From Candidatus Nanopelagicaceae bacterium (lineage in GTDB: Bacteria > Actinomycetota > Actinomycetes > Nanopelagicales > Nanopelagicaceae): DNA of 64,000 nt. The first letter of the stretch is position 1, and each line of letters begins with the position of its first letter. The stretch lies in NCBI GenBank assembly GCA_030730425.1, contig JANQVH010000046.1:1-64000 (forward strand). The letters run 5' to 3'. Position numbers and translations under genes: made by a program. This document shows, in pieces, positions 47,473-55,331 of this stretch. The notes beneath the pieces are model-generated. The model had not been told where the DNA came from. It saw nothing but the letters and a program-made list of their open reading frames with translations, and did no database searches.

Positions 47473-49839
47473 ATGAAGCAGAGAGCCTTGGTTATTCGCA
47501 TCCTTGCTTTGATTTTCTCTCTTGCCTTCTCGCTTTTAACTCCAGTTTCAGCCCCAGCTCTTAGCTTTAAATCAATTCCTGCAACTAAGTGGGGCCACTT
47601 ATATGCTTCAGGGAAAAATACAAACCTAAATACCCAGCCAAGAGCAGAGAGTATTGAAGTTGGCGCCCCGCGCTCTGAGTGGAATATCGAATATATCGGA
47701 GTGCCAGAGGATACAAAGGCAGCATTTAAATATGCAGTTGATATCTGGGCTTCATATTTTGAATCAACAGTTCCTATTGAAGTTCAAGCGTATTGGGAGC
47801 CTTCAAATATAAATGGAGTTCTTGGTTCAGCTCGTCCTGGTGATTACTTTAATGCCTTCGATGGGGCGCCTGATTTAGATCTCTGGTATCCATCCATTTT
47901 GGCAGATCGCTTAGCAAAGAAAGATCTCGCTCCAGGAAAGCCAGATATCGTTCTTCGCTTTAACTCAAATGCGCTCTGGCATACCGCAATTGATGGCACT
48001 CCAGGACGATTTAGTTATGACCTTTCCAGCACTGTTTTACATGAAATTGGCCATGGCTTAGGCTTTCTATCAAATGCCGAATATGACAAGTTTTTTGGCA
48101 CTGGATACTTAGTACAGCCCACGCCATATGATGCATATGTTCAACTCAGCGATGGCCGCTTATTTACAGATTTTTGTGCTCGCTCAGTTGACTTAGGAAA
48201 AGCTATGACATCACCGCTTGTCTGGAGCGGCTCGCTTGCAACAGCTGCAAATAACGGCGTTAAGCCCAAGCTCTATTCACCTCAGAGTTATGAAGATGGC
48301 TCATCAATTACCCATCTTGATGAATCAACATTTTCAGCTACCGGGACAAACTCTGTTATGACTCCAGTTCTTGACGCTGGTGAGGTCTTTAGAAGCCCGG
48401 GAAGTATCGCTCTAGCGATGATTGAAGATATGTTGTCAAAGCCTCCAGCAAATAAAGCACAGAGCCTTCCTGCAAAACCAATTGATGTTAGAGCTTTAGT
48501 TGGCGATAGATACGCGCTATTAACATTTGATTCCCCTAATTGTCGCCGTATCGATCGAGTTACTGGATATACAGTCACTATCAGCCCTGGTGGGCTGGAG
48601 CGAAACTTTACTCAAAGCCCAGCAAAAATTACTGGGCTAAGTAATGGAAGTAGCTACTCATTTACCATTAAAGCTAAGAACGATAATGGTGAATCTGATG
48701 CTGTCACCAGTAATGAGGTAATCCCTCGCTCCACAGCAAAGGTTAAAACTATTGATAAGAGAGCCGATGTTAAATATCTTGCATCTGGCGTATTTAAAAA
48801 GAGCCAAGTTATTGCATACTCCGATGCCATCTCTGGGAATCTAAAACTTGCAACACTTGTTAGAAACTCTTGGAAGACATCAATTATTGATGGCATTTCA
48901 ACTTCAGGTGGAAGGTCAGATAGGAATCTAGCTGGTCCAGTATCGCTCTGTGTTTCAGGGTCAAAGGCAGGTGAGAAGCTACATATTTTCTATACAGATA
49001 CTGAGAATAAAGATCTTCGTCATGCCTCATACGATGGCAAGAAGTGGCGCTATGAAACTGTAGATGGCGATGGCGAAGATGTTCAGAATTATCAAGAGAG
49101 CACCAGGCGAAAAACTGCCAGTGATGTCAGCGTCTCCAACGCTTGCGCTGTTACCCCTGCTGGAGTTCAAGTTTTCTATCGCGATGAGTCTCAAGGAATA
49201 ATTCTTGGCGCAGCCCTTACTAAAAGTGGCTGGATATATGAAATTGTTGATGGAGACCGGCAGAGCGAAGGTCGAACAACTGGGGATGTTGGATTTTCTC
49301 TAAGCGCAGTAGCTAGCGGTAAGAGTGTTTATCTGATTTATGATTCAGTACTAACACTCTCCTCAAGTAATGTTGCAACTCAAGGTGAAGTAAGACTTGC
49401 TAAGCGCAACTCCATATTTCCTGAAGATTGGAGATATAGCACCCTTGATGGCCCAGATAATGGTGTTGCAGTTGCTGGTTATGATGTTTCAATAAGTAAT
49501 TCCGGAAATAGAATTGCAGCAGCATGGCTTGCTGCTAGCGGTATCCGTCTACCTAACGCTGATGAAGTGCGCTTTCTAATAGTCGATGAGGATGAATTTC
49601 CCAGTCGGTTATCTCCTGAAAAGCATGGAACCCCTGGATCTCCACTTTTGATTGATAACAAAGGATTACTCTTTGGATGCCAAGAGCGCCTCTGCTCAGT
49701 TGGCTCATATAGCTCAACGCCTAAATTAAGCAATGGCGCCATCCTTAATAACGTTAAGGATAGCGCCATAGTCACAATCAATAAGGTCCGCTATGCGGTG
49801 ACCTCAATTTCCAAGAAGTTAGTTCTGGTAAAGCTTTAA
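47473..49839 (+). CDS. Large secreted HExxH protein with FnIII domain and C-terminal repeats
   Basis: A 788-residue exported protein. The signal peptide runs to about residue 27 (MKQRALVIRIL, hydrophobic core, APALS). Residues about 60-330 form a putative zinc peptidase with HEIGHGLGF (His190, Glu191, His194). The metzincin third ligand is absent: a serine is at that position. A fibronectin type III domain follows at about 337-420 (ITGLSNGSSYSFTIKAKNDNGES). The remainder, about 426-788, holds imperfect repeats, each with an aromatic/Asp strand and a tryptophan before VDGD or LDG, like a beta-propeller. Substrate is unknown. GTG 47467 is an alternative start; TAGCAT lies eight bases before ATG. 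Confidence 0.78.
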   Translation: MKQRALVIRILALIFSLAFSLLTPVSAPALSFKSIPATKWGHLYASGKNTNLNTQPRAESIEVGAPRSEWNIEYIGVPEDTKAAFKYAVDIWASYFESTVPIEVQAYWEPSNINGVLGSARPGDYFNAFDGAPDLDLWYPSILADRLAKKDLAPGKPDIVLRFNSNALWHTAIDGTPGRFSYDLSSTVLHEIGHGLGFLSNAEYDKFFGTGYLVQPTPYDAYVQLSDGRLFTDFCARSVDLGKAMTSPLVWSGSLATAANNGVKPKLYSPQSYEDGSSITHLDESTFSATGTNSVMTPVLDAGEVFRSPGSIALAMIEDMLSKPPANKAQSLPAKPIDVRALVGDRYALLTFDSPNCRRIDRVTGYTVTISPGGLERNFTQSPAKITGLSNGSSYSFTIKAKNDNGESDAVTSNEVIPRSTAKVKTIDKRADVKYLASGVFKKSQVIAYSDAISGNLKLATLVRNSWKTSIIDGISTSGGRSDRNLAGPVSLCVSGSKAGEKLHIFYTDTENKDLRHASYDGKKWRYETVDGDGEDVQNYQESTRRKTASDVSVSNACAVTPAGVQVFYRDESQGIILGAALTKSGWIYEIVDGDRQSEGRTTGDVGFSLSAVASGKSVYLIYDSVLTLSSSNVATQGEVRLAKRNSIFPEDWRYSTLDGPDNGVAVAGYDVSISNSGNRIAAAWLAASGIRLPNADEVRFLIVDEDEFPSRLSPEKHGTPGSPLLIDNKGLLFGCQERLCSVGSYSSTPKLSNGAILNNVKDSAIVTINKVRYAVTSISKKLVLVKL

Positions 49840-49841
49840 AA

Positions 49842-49940
49842 CTACTTCTTGTTTCTACGCTGAATACGAGTCTTCTTTAGAAGTTTTTTATGCTTCTTCT
49901 TAGCCATGCGCTTGCGGCGCTTTTTGACTACTGAACCCAT
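49842..49940 (-). CDS. Small ribosomal protein bS22 (AURKAIP1/COX24 family), 32 residues
   Basis: A tiny, highly basic protein: MGSVVKKRRKRMAKKKHKK followed by LLKKTRIQRRNKK. It closely matches the 33-residue mycobacterial ribosomal protein bS22, which binds near the decoding region of the small subunit. A clear AAAGGAG ribosome binding site lies eight to nine bases before the ATG. It follows proC on the same strand, as in Mycobacterium (Rv0500-Rv0500B). It ends two bases from the stop of the convergent secreted-protein gene. Confidence 0.93.
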   Translation of the reverse strand: MGSVVKKRRKRMAKKKHKKLLKKTRIQRRNKK

Positions 49941-49981
49941 GCTCTCAACTCCTTTTACTGTTGCCTAAGGTTATCTGAAAT

Positions 49982-50791
49982 TTAGGAGAGTTCTTGCGAT
50001 CTATCTCGCGCTGCGCGCATCGCTTTCTTGATAATCGTCTCTAGATCATTGCTCTCAAATACCTGTAGCGCTGCAAAAGTCGTTCCATTTGGACTGGTGA
50101 CATTCTCACGAAGCTTGGTGGGTGATGCTCCATCTTGCTTGAGCATCTCTGATGCCCCTGCGATCGTTTGAATCACAAGTACCTTGGCATCTGACTCCGA
50201 TAATCCAAGTTCCTGGGCGCCAGCAATCATTGCTTCAACAAATCTAAAGAAGTAGGCAGGTCCTGAGCCGCTAGTTGCCGTGACTGCATCCTGCAAAGAC
50301 TCATCAACAACGATCACCTCACCTGATGCTTTGAGTAATTGCTCGACCGCTCTTGTATCTATCTGACTTGCAAACTTACCTGCCGAAATTGCAGAAGCTC
50401 CCACTCCCACCGACATCGGAGTATTTGGCATAACTCGAAGCACTGGGACAGAATTTAAGAGAAAGCTCTCAATTAGAGAGGTTTTCTTACCTGCTACAAA
50501 TGAAATTACTCTTTGATTAGGCGAAACTTTAGAACCTATTGACTCCAATAGCGCATCTAGATCTTGTGGCTTTACTACTAAGAAAATGTTCTCTGCCTTG
50601 CCTGCTATCTCCTCAGGCGAGGTAACGCTGCAGCCGTATTTAGCTGCTAACTCCGTAGTTCTCTCTACTCGCTTATCAGAAATTGCGAGCATTGAATTAG
50701 CGATACCTGATTTAAGAATTGCTGATACTAAAGCTTCTCCCATAACTCCAGAGCCAATTACTCCGATTGAATAAATATAGGTATCAGACAT
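49982..50791 (-). CDS. proC: Pyrroline-5-carboxylate reductase
   Basis: A 269-residue enzyme that makes proline from pyrroline-5-carboxylate with NAD(P)H. It has the Rossmann motif GVIGSGVMGEAL, FLVVKPQD, VLRVMPNTPMSVGVG, and the C-terminal signature ATSGSGPAYFFRFVEAMI with SPNGTTFAAL. Length is standard. The ATG is six bases after a TAACCT box with no ribosome binding site. Confidence 0.96.
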   Translation of the reverse strand: MSDTYIYSIGVIGSGVMGEALVSAILKSGIANSMLAISDKRVERTTELAAKYGCSVTSPEEIAGKAENIFLVVKPQDLDALLESIGSKVSPNQRVISFVAGKKTSLIESFLLNSVPVLRVMPNTPMSVGVGASAISAGKFASQIDTRAVEQLLKASGEVIVVDESLQDAVTATSGSGPAYFFRFVEAMIAGAQELGLSESDAKVLVIQTIAGASEMLKQDGASPTKLRENVTSPNGTTFAALQVFESNDLETIIKKAMRAARDRSQELS

Positions 50792-50797
50792 GAGGCA

Positions 50798-50803
50798 AGG
50801 TTA
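50798..50803 (-). promoter_or_regulatory. Predicted -10 box (TAACCT) of proC, leaderless geometry
   Basis: Minus-strand TAACCT is followed by six bases (TGCCTC) and the proC ATG at 50791. Confidence 0.5.
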
Positions 50804-50823
50804 GCGAATATCTTGATTAATTG

Positions 50824-50896
50824 AGCCGCCCATGAGAATCGAACTCATGACCTTCGCTTTACGAGAGCGACGCTCTACCGACTGAGCTAGGGCGGC
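50824..50896 (-). tRNA. tRNA-Thr (CGT)
   Basis: The minus strand folds as a 73-base tRNA. Acceptor GCCGCCC pairs with GGGCGGC, the D-arm reads TAGCTCAGTCGGTAGAG, and anticodon stem TCGCT/AGCGA encloses loop CTCGTAA with anticodon CGT (50863-50861). The T-arm reads GGTTCGATTCC-like (GAGTTCGATTCTC). CCA is not encoded. It lies downstream of the VOC gene on the same strand and could share its transcript. Confidence 0.96.
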
Positions 50897-50925
50897 GATG
50901 CTTTAAAGCTTTAAGCTTTTTTAGA

Positions 50926-51570
50926 TTAATCCAAGCGTACAACGCCATTAGGCGTTGCTAGGTGAACTGCTACAAGTCCGGTTTCTCCATCACTTGCTAC
51001 TGAATCAACCCATTGGATCTCAACGCCATCAAAAGCCTTTGATAGATCTGAACCAAGCCACTCTTCAATTGTCTTCTCGTCTCCAGCAATCTCAATCTTT
51101 ACTATTTCAGCAACTGCCTTTCCATCATTTGATGGGTGATCACTTGACATCCATTGAATAAAGAATGGGAGCTGAGAATCATTGAGAGTTCCAAGAACTC
51201 CAAGTTGCTTCCACTTTAGCTCGCTTCCATCAGGGCGCTTTCTTGAACCATCGATAGCTTGCCTACCAAGACGGTTTTCAATTGGTGAGAGATCATCTGT
51301 TGAAACAACCCAAGTGAGCCAGCCTCCGCCTTCATTAGCGCGCTGTGAAACTACGCGACCAAATGCAGAGGCATCAGCTGCTGGATGATCGAGGGGACAG
51401 ACAACTTCAAGATAGTGGCCGTTCTTTAGAGCAAGTGTGAAGTTTCGAGTTCCAAATCTTGGGTGAATTCCGCCATCGGTAAAGGCTGAGCCAATTCGAG
51501 AACCAATCCTTTGAACTACATCTACTAGTTGATCATGAGTTGCTGCATAAGAGATATGGTCTAGGCGCAT
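50926..51570 (-). CDS. VOC/glyoxalase-like domain protein
   Basis: A 214-residue protein of the glyoxalase-like (VOC) superfamily. The start LDHISYAATHDQLVDVVQRIG and the segment HPRFGTRNFTLALKNGHYLEVVCPLDHP contain the histidine and glutamate that could bind metal, as in the Glyoxalase_3 family. The C-terminal part (about 130-210) forms a second, weaker repeat. Function is unknown; related actinobacterial proteins are mostly uncharacterised. It lies 19 bases after holB. Confidence 0.85.
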   Translation of the reverse strand: MRLDHISYAATHDQLVDVVQRIGSRIGSAFTDGGIHPRFGTRNFTLALKNGHYLEVVCPLDHPAADASAFGRVVSQRANEGGGWLTWVVSTDDLSPIENRLGRQAIDGSRKRPDGSELKWKQLGVLGTLNDSQLPFFIQWMSSDHPSNDGKAVAEIVKIEIAGDEKTIEEWLGSDLSKAFDGVEIQWVDSVASDGETGLVAVHLATPNGVVRLD

Positions 51571-51589
51571 GTGCCGATAATGCCGAAAG

Positions 51590-52729
51590 CTACTTCAAAG
51601 CGCAAAACAGAGCCTCAAGGGTAGAAAGAGGGGCTGAGTTACGCCCAAGGTTTATCCGGGCCTCTAGTATCGCTTCAATCCGCTCAATACTGCGCTTTGG
51701 AGTAGTTGTGCTGGCAAACTCTGCGACCTCGGCCTTCAAATCAATATTTAAAATCTCATCGCTGCCACTTTGAGTTACTAAGACATCTCGATAGATAGTG
51801 GCAATATCTAAAAGAGCGCTATCTAGGTTGTCTCGAATCGACCTAGTTGTAGCGGACTTCTGTTCTTTCTCTAGATCTTTGATTGCCTTTGAGCCCCCAG
51901 AGATAAGTGAGCGTCCTGTTCCTTGATAGGCATCTTGTAATTGCTTTAGCTGCTTACTATCTCGCTCAGAGTTTTCACTTTCGGCTTGCTCTTGGGCTGT
52001 ATCTAAAAGACGTGAAGCAGCTTTAAAGCATGAATCAATATCCTTTAGCGAAAAGGCTAGAGCAAGTACATCTTTTCTTCTTGATTGAGCCTCTTGATTT
52101 GTTGCAATAAATCTAGCCCGGCCGATATGACCTTGAGAGACTCGAGCGGCAAAGGCCGCCGTCTTTGAATCAACGCTTGTATTTGTAAGGAGAAACTCTT
52201 CAACACTTGTCTTTGATGGTGTTCGTAGTTGAAGATGTCTACATCTAGATCGAATAGTTATTGAGACATCGCTAAGAGTTGGAGCGCATAGAAACCAGAG
52301 CGTATGTGTCTCTGGCTCTTCAATAGTTTTTAAAAGAGCATTCGCTGCAGTTTCAGTTAACCTATCAGCATCTTCGATAATAACAATTCGCCAAGGACCA
52401 ACAGATGGCGACCAAGCAGATCTTGCTATCAGTTCACGAACCTCTTCAGCTTTTATTGATAAACCAGTGGGATTAAATCTTTCAACATCAATATGTGTTC
52501 CAGTAAGAACTGTCTGACAATCTCTGCAGGTGCCACAACCGCTCTGACTACAAACTAGAGCTGCAGCAAAAGCCACGGCGGCATTTGAACGGCCAGAGCC
52601 AGCAGGCCCAACAAAGAGCCAGGAGTGGACCATCTCTTGGGTAGTACTTCCACTTGTTGCAGCGCTAGTAGCGGACTTAAGTCTTTCAACAACTTCGCTC
52701 TGGCCGACCAGAGAGTCAAAAACGCTCAT
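51590..52729 (-). CDS. holB: DNA polymerase III subunit delta'
   Basis: A 379-residue clamp-loader subunit. The P-loop reads GPAGSGRS (41-48), with arginine in place of the usual lysine; delta' is a non-ATPase, so this fits. The zinc module has Cys60, Cys65, Cys68 and Cys71. The region TAANALLKTIEEPETHTLWF and TIRSRCRHLQL (SRC motif giving the arginine finger) follow. A C-terminal collar domain completes it. It directly follows the tmk fusion gene (stop and start share a base), a pairing common in bacteria. Confidence 0.94.
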   Translation of the reverse strand: MSVFDSLVGQSEVVERLKSATSAATSGSTTQEMVHSWLFVGPAGSGRSNAAVAFAAALVCSQSGCGTCRDCQTVLTGTHIDVERFNPTGLSIKAEEVRELIARSAWSPSVGPWRIVIIEDADRLTETAANALLKTIEEPETHTLWFLCAPTLSDVSITIRSRCRHLQLRTPSKTSVEEFLLTNTSVDSKTAAFAARVSQGHIGRARFIATNQEAQSRRKDVLALAFSLKDIDSCFKAASRLLDTAQEQAESENSERDSKQLKQLQDAYQGTGRSLISGGSKAIKDLEKEQKSATTRSIRDNLDSALLDIATIYRDVLVTQSGSDEILNIDLKAEVAEFASTTTPKRSIERIEAILEARINLGRNSAPLSTLEALFCALK

Positions 52730-54735
52730 TATCTCTTCTTTGATATTTCGATGATTCGAGATGTAATCTCTTGATGGATTTCAATAACTGGCTTTCTGGC
52801 ATCTATAACTAGATATCGCTCAGGATCTACCGCTGCCAGCTGAAGAAATTCCTGGCGTACTCTGTTGTGAAAATCAATTGATTCACTCTCTAATCTATCG
52901 GCGCTCTTTATTCGCGATAATCCAATATCGGCTGGTTGATCCAAGATAATTGTTAGCGTTGGAAATAGAGATTCAGTTGCCCAACGATTAATACGAGCTA
53001 CTTCATTTGGTGACAAGATCCGGCCAGCTCCTTGATAGGCAATGGAGGAGTCAAAGTATCGGTCGGTAATGACAACATCCCCGCGCTCAAGGGCTGGACG
53101 TATGAGTGAATAAACATGGTGAGCTCTATCTGCTGCATAGAGAAGGGCTTCAGATCTTGGTGAGATATCTCCAGTGTCATTATCAAGAAGTATCTTTCTT
53201 AAATTCTTACCTAAATCTGTTCCGCCCGGCTCTCTACTTAAAACTACAGATTTGCCCTCATTTTCAAACCACTCTTTTAATAATTTTGATTGGGTTGATT
53301 TACCAGACCCCTCTCCACCCTCAAAAGAGATAAAGAGTCCATCGGTTTTTGGAGAGGTAATTGAGCCAAGCTCACCTTTGAAAGCGTTAACGATATCGCT
53401 CCAGAAAGAAACCCCTGGTCGATCTTTCATATGTTGATAGGAAAGCACTCCAACTATCATCGCAACAATTCCCCCACCAAGCATGGTGAATGCCGCTCCA
53501 TTGTAGGTAAGTTGAACCTCACCAAAGATAAATTCACGTTCACCAATTGCAGCGGCAATTAAAGGTGAGATTGCAAGAACACCAACTAGTGAGATACGAA
53601 CTAATGATTGGGTAAAGGCAAAAACTCTTCCTCGCAGCTCATCTGAGACTTCCATCCCAAGCATCGTAAATCCAGTGACCCAGGAGACTCCTGAAAATAG
53701 ACCAAGTAGCACTACAACAAAGACTGCAAGAACTAGGTTTTGCAACAGAGAAAGTACAACTAAGAGAAACCCAGCAACGCTTAGCGCTGCGCCAAATAGA
53801 CGTCTTCTTGAAAACTGAGAGAAGACTTTAGGGCCAAATGCAATACCGATAGCAAGACCTGCAAAGACTGCGCTAAATAAAATTCCATAGGCAGCATCAC
53901 CGCCTGATAGATCCCCCACAAATGTTCTAGCAAGGCCAATTACAGCCCCGGCTGCAATGAATGCGCCGAGAAGACCAAAAATTAGACCTCTAATTACTTT
54001 AGAAGAAGATAAGAACTTTCCTCCATCAATAAGGGAGGCAAGAAGCGATCCAGAGACTTCGCCTTTCTTTAAATGCTCTTTAGGAATATCCATCTGACTC
54101 ACTGTAAAAGCGCTAAAAAGAAAGGAGAGAGCGTTTATAAAGAGCGCTAAATCAACGGCTGAATTAGAGCCAAGATTAAAAGCAGCGCTAATTCCTGTGA
54201 TAAAAACTGTTAATAGTGTGAAGGCAAGTGCTGCAAAAGGAGCGCTTCCATAAGATGCAAGAAGTGTCATCTGGTTGGCGCTCTCAAGTTTATTTCTTGG
54301 AACTAAATTTGGCATAGTTGCATCTTTTGCAGGACTCCAAAAGAGGGTAATACATTCAATTAATACCGTTGCGGTATAGAGCCAGAAATAATTTCCAACA
54401 ATAGGTATCGAGATAAATAAGAGAGCGCGGAAAATATCTCCAAAGACCATTACCTTCTTACGATCAAACTTGTCAGCAATTACTCCTGCAAGAGGGCCAA
54501 GGATTACTGAAGGTAGGAGCCTGGCGATGAAAACGCCTGCGATAGCAAAGTTTGCAGTTGCATAATCTCCGCCAGCTAATTGCTGTGCCAGCGCAGTTGT
54601 GGCAAGTAGGCCTAACCAATCACCAAAGGATGAAAAGGCCATGGCATTCCAGAGTTTTCGAAAAGCTGGGATGGAAAGTGCTCCCCGAGATGGATTCTGG
54701 CCGGGGGCAGAGAGGTTAGGTATTGACTGAGCCAT
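52729..54735 (-). CDS. tmk: Fused MFS transporter and thymidylate kinase
   Basis: A 668-residue fusion. Residues about 20-430 form an MFS transporter with about 12 helices, including the loop-2 motif GVIADKFDRKKVMVFGD. From about 457 a complete dTMP kinase follows: FEGGEGSGKSTQ (P-loop), SREPGGTDLGK (DRX-like segment), and DRYFDSSIAYQGAGR, ending normally. The kinase makes dTDP from dTMP for DNA synthesis; here it would be tethered to the inner membrane. Similar MFS-Tmk fusions are known in Streptomyces. The transported substrate is unknown. TAGACT lies nine bases before the ATG. It overlaps holB by one base. Confidence 0.92.
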   Translation of the reverse strand: MAQSIPNLSAPGQNPSRGALSIPAFRKLWNAMAFSSFGDWLGLLATTALAQQLAGGDYATANFAIAGVFIARLLPSVILGPLAGVIADKFDRKKVMVFGDIFRALLFISIPIVGNYFWLYTATVLIECITLFWSPAKDATMPNLVPRNKLESANQMTLLASYGSAPFAALAFTLLTVFITGISAAFNLGSNSAVDLALFINALSFLFSAFTVSQMDIPKEHLKKGEVSGSLLASLIDGGKFLSSSKVIRGLIFGLLGAFIAAGAVIGLARTFVGDLSGGDAAYGILFSAVFAGLAIGIAFGPKVFSQFSRRRLFGAALSVAGFLLVVLSLLQNLVLAVFVVVLLGLFSGVSWVTGFTMLGMEVSDELRGRVFAFTQSLVRISLVGVLAISPLIAAAIGEREFIFGEVQLTYNGAAFTMLGGGIVAMIVGVLSYQHMKDRPGVSFWSDIVNAFKGELGSITSPKTDGLFISFEGGEGSGKSTQSKLLKEWFENEGKSVVLSREPGGTDLGKNLRKILLDNDTGDISPRSEALLYAADRAHHVYSLIRPALERGDVVITDRYFDSSIAYQGAGRILSPNEVARINRWATESLFPTLTIILDQPADIGLSRIKSADRLESESIDFHNRVRQEFLQLAAVDPERYLVIDARKPVIEIHQEITSRIIEISKKR

Positions 54736-54744
54736 AGAGTTTGA

Positions 54745-54750
54745 AGTCTA
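54745..54750 (-). promoter_or_regulatory. Possible -10 box (TAGACT) of the tmk-holB unit
   Basis: Minus-strand TAGACT ends nine bases before the fusion-gene ATG at 54735. No Shine-Dalgarno sequence is visible in between. Confidence 0.35.
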
Positions 54751-54792
54751 GCGTCAGGGTAAAAGGGCCTTATTTAACGCTGTGATATTCTC

Positions 54793-54821
54793 TGTACATA
54801 ACTACTGCTTTACTGTACATT
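54793..54821 (+). promoter_or_regulatory. Toxin-antitoxin promoter with two TGTACA operator boxes
   Basis: TGTACA (54793-54798) sits exactly at the -35 position, 17 bases before TACATT (54816-54821), a -10 box six bases from the antitoxin ATG. A second TGTACA (54814-54819) overlaps that -10 box. The two palindromes are 21 bases apart, two helical turns. TGTACA is the core of the known YefM-YoeB operator, so autorepression by antitoxin is predicted. Confidence 0.68.
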
Positions 54822-54827
54822 GCCCCT

Positions 54828-55073
54828 ATGACCGATATTTCCATTACCCAGGCTCGAGCAGATCTTGCTGAGACTATTAAGAAGGCGCGAAAGAGGCCGG
54901 TCTGCATTACAAGCCGCGGGCAAGCACAAGCTGTAATTATCGATCCCTCGCTTTATGAAAAGATGCTTGAAGCGCTGGAGGAGATTGAAGATCTAACTGC
55001 ATACGATGAAGCGATGGCAGATCCATCTCCTTCAATTCCTTGGGAGCAGGTAAAGAGAGACCTTGGTATTTAA
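54828..55073 (+). CDS. Antitoxin of the Phd/YefM family
   Basis: An 81-residue protein: DISITQARADLAETIKKA, then RPVCITSRGQAQAVIIDPSLYEKM form the DNA-binding, dimerising Phd/YefM domain, followed by an acidic C-terminal part (EALEEIEDLTAYDEA) that should wrap the toxin. It neutralises the RelE-like toxin encoded three bases downstream and represses its own promoter. The message is predicted to be leaderless. Confidence 0.92.
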   Translation: MTDISITQARADLAETIKKARKRPVCITSRGQAQAVIIDPSLYEKMLEALEEIEDLTAYDEAMADPSPSIPWEQVKRDLGI

Positions 55074-55076
55074 TCG

Positions 55077-55331
55077 GTGACATACAAAGTCACTTTTTCA
55101 AGAGCAGCACGCAAAGAGTTAGAAGAGCTGCCACGTAAAATGCAGCTGCGTATCTCTGGAGTTATTGCGCTATTGGCAGTTAATCCATTCCCACCTAATT
55201 CAAAAAAACTAATTGGGCGCGAGGGCTACAGAATCAGAACTAGCTCATACCGAATTCTTTACAACGTTGATAAAGGTATTTTAAAGATTCTAATAGTTCG
55301 CATTGGACACCGCAGAGATGTCTATGATTAA
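55077..55331 (+). CDS. RelE/ParE-family toxin
   Basis: An 84-residue toxin with a GTG start three bases after the antitoxin stop. It has the RelE-type layout: VTFSRAARKELEELPRKM, FPPNSKKLIGREGYRIRTSSYRILY, and a C-terminal KILIVRIGHRRDVY strand with conserved arginines. RelE members cleave mRNA in the ribosome; ParE members inhibit gyrase. The GYRIR-YRILY-HRRDVY pattern favours a RelE-type ribonuclease. It converges on topA with a 4-base overlap. Confidence 0.9.
   Translation: MTYKVTFSRAARKELEELPRKMQLRISGVIALLAVNPFPPNSKKLIGREGYRIRTSSYRILYNVDKGILKILIVRIGHRRDVYD

Noticed and set aside
50900-50922. AAAGCTT/AAGCTTT palindrome upstream of tRNA-Thr
   Set aside because: The one-base centre cannot form a hairpin, and there is no known site that matches; probably AT-rich chance symmetry.
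52600-52625. Arginine in the HolB P-loop as a damaging mutation
   Set aside because: Delta' is normally not an ATPase, so loss of the lysine is expected for this subunit.
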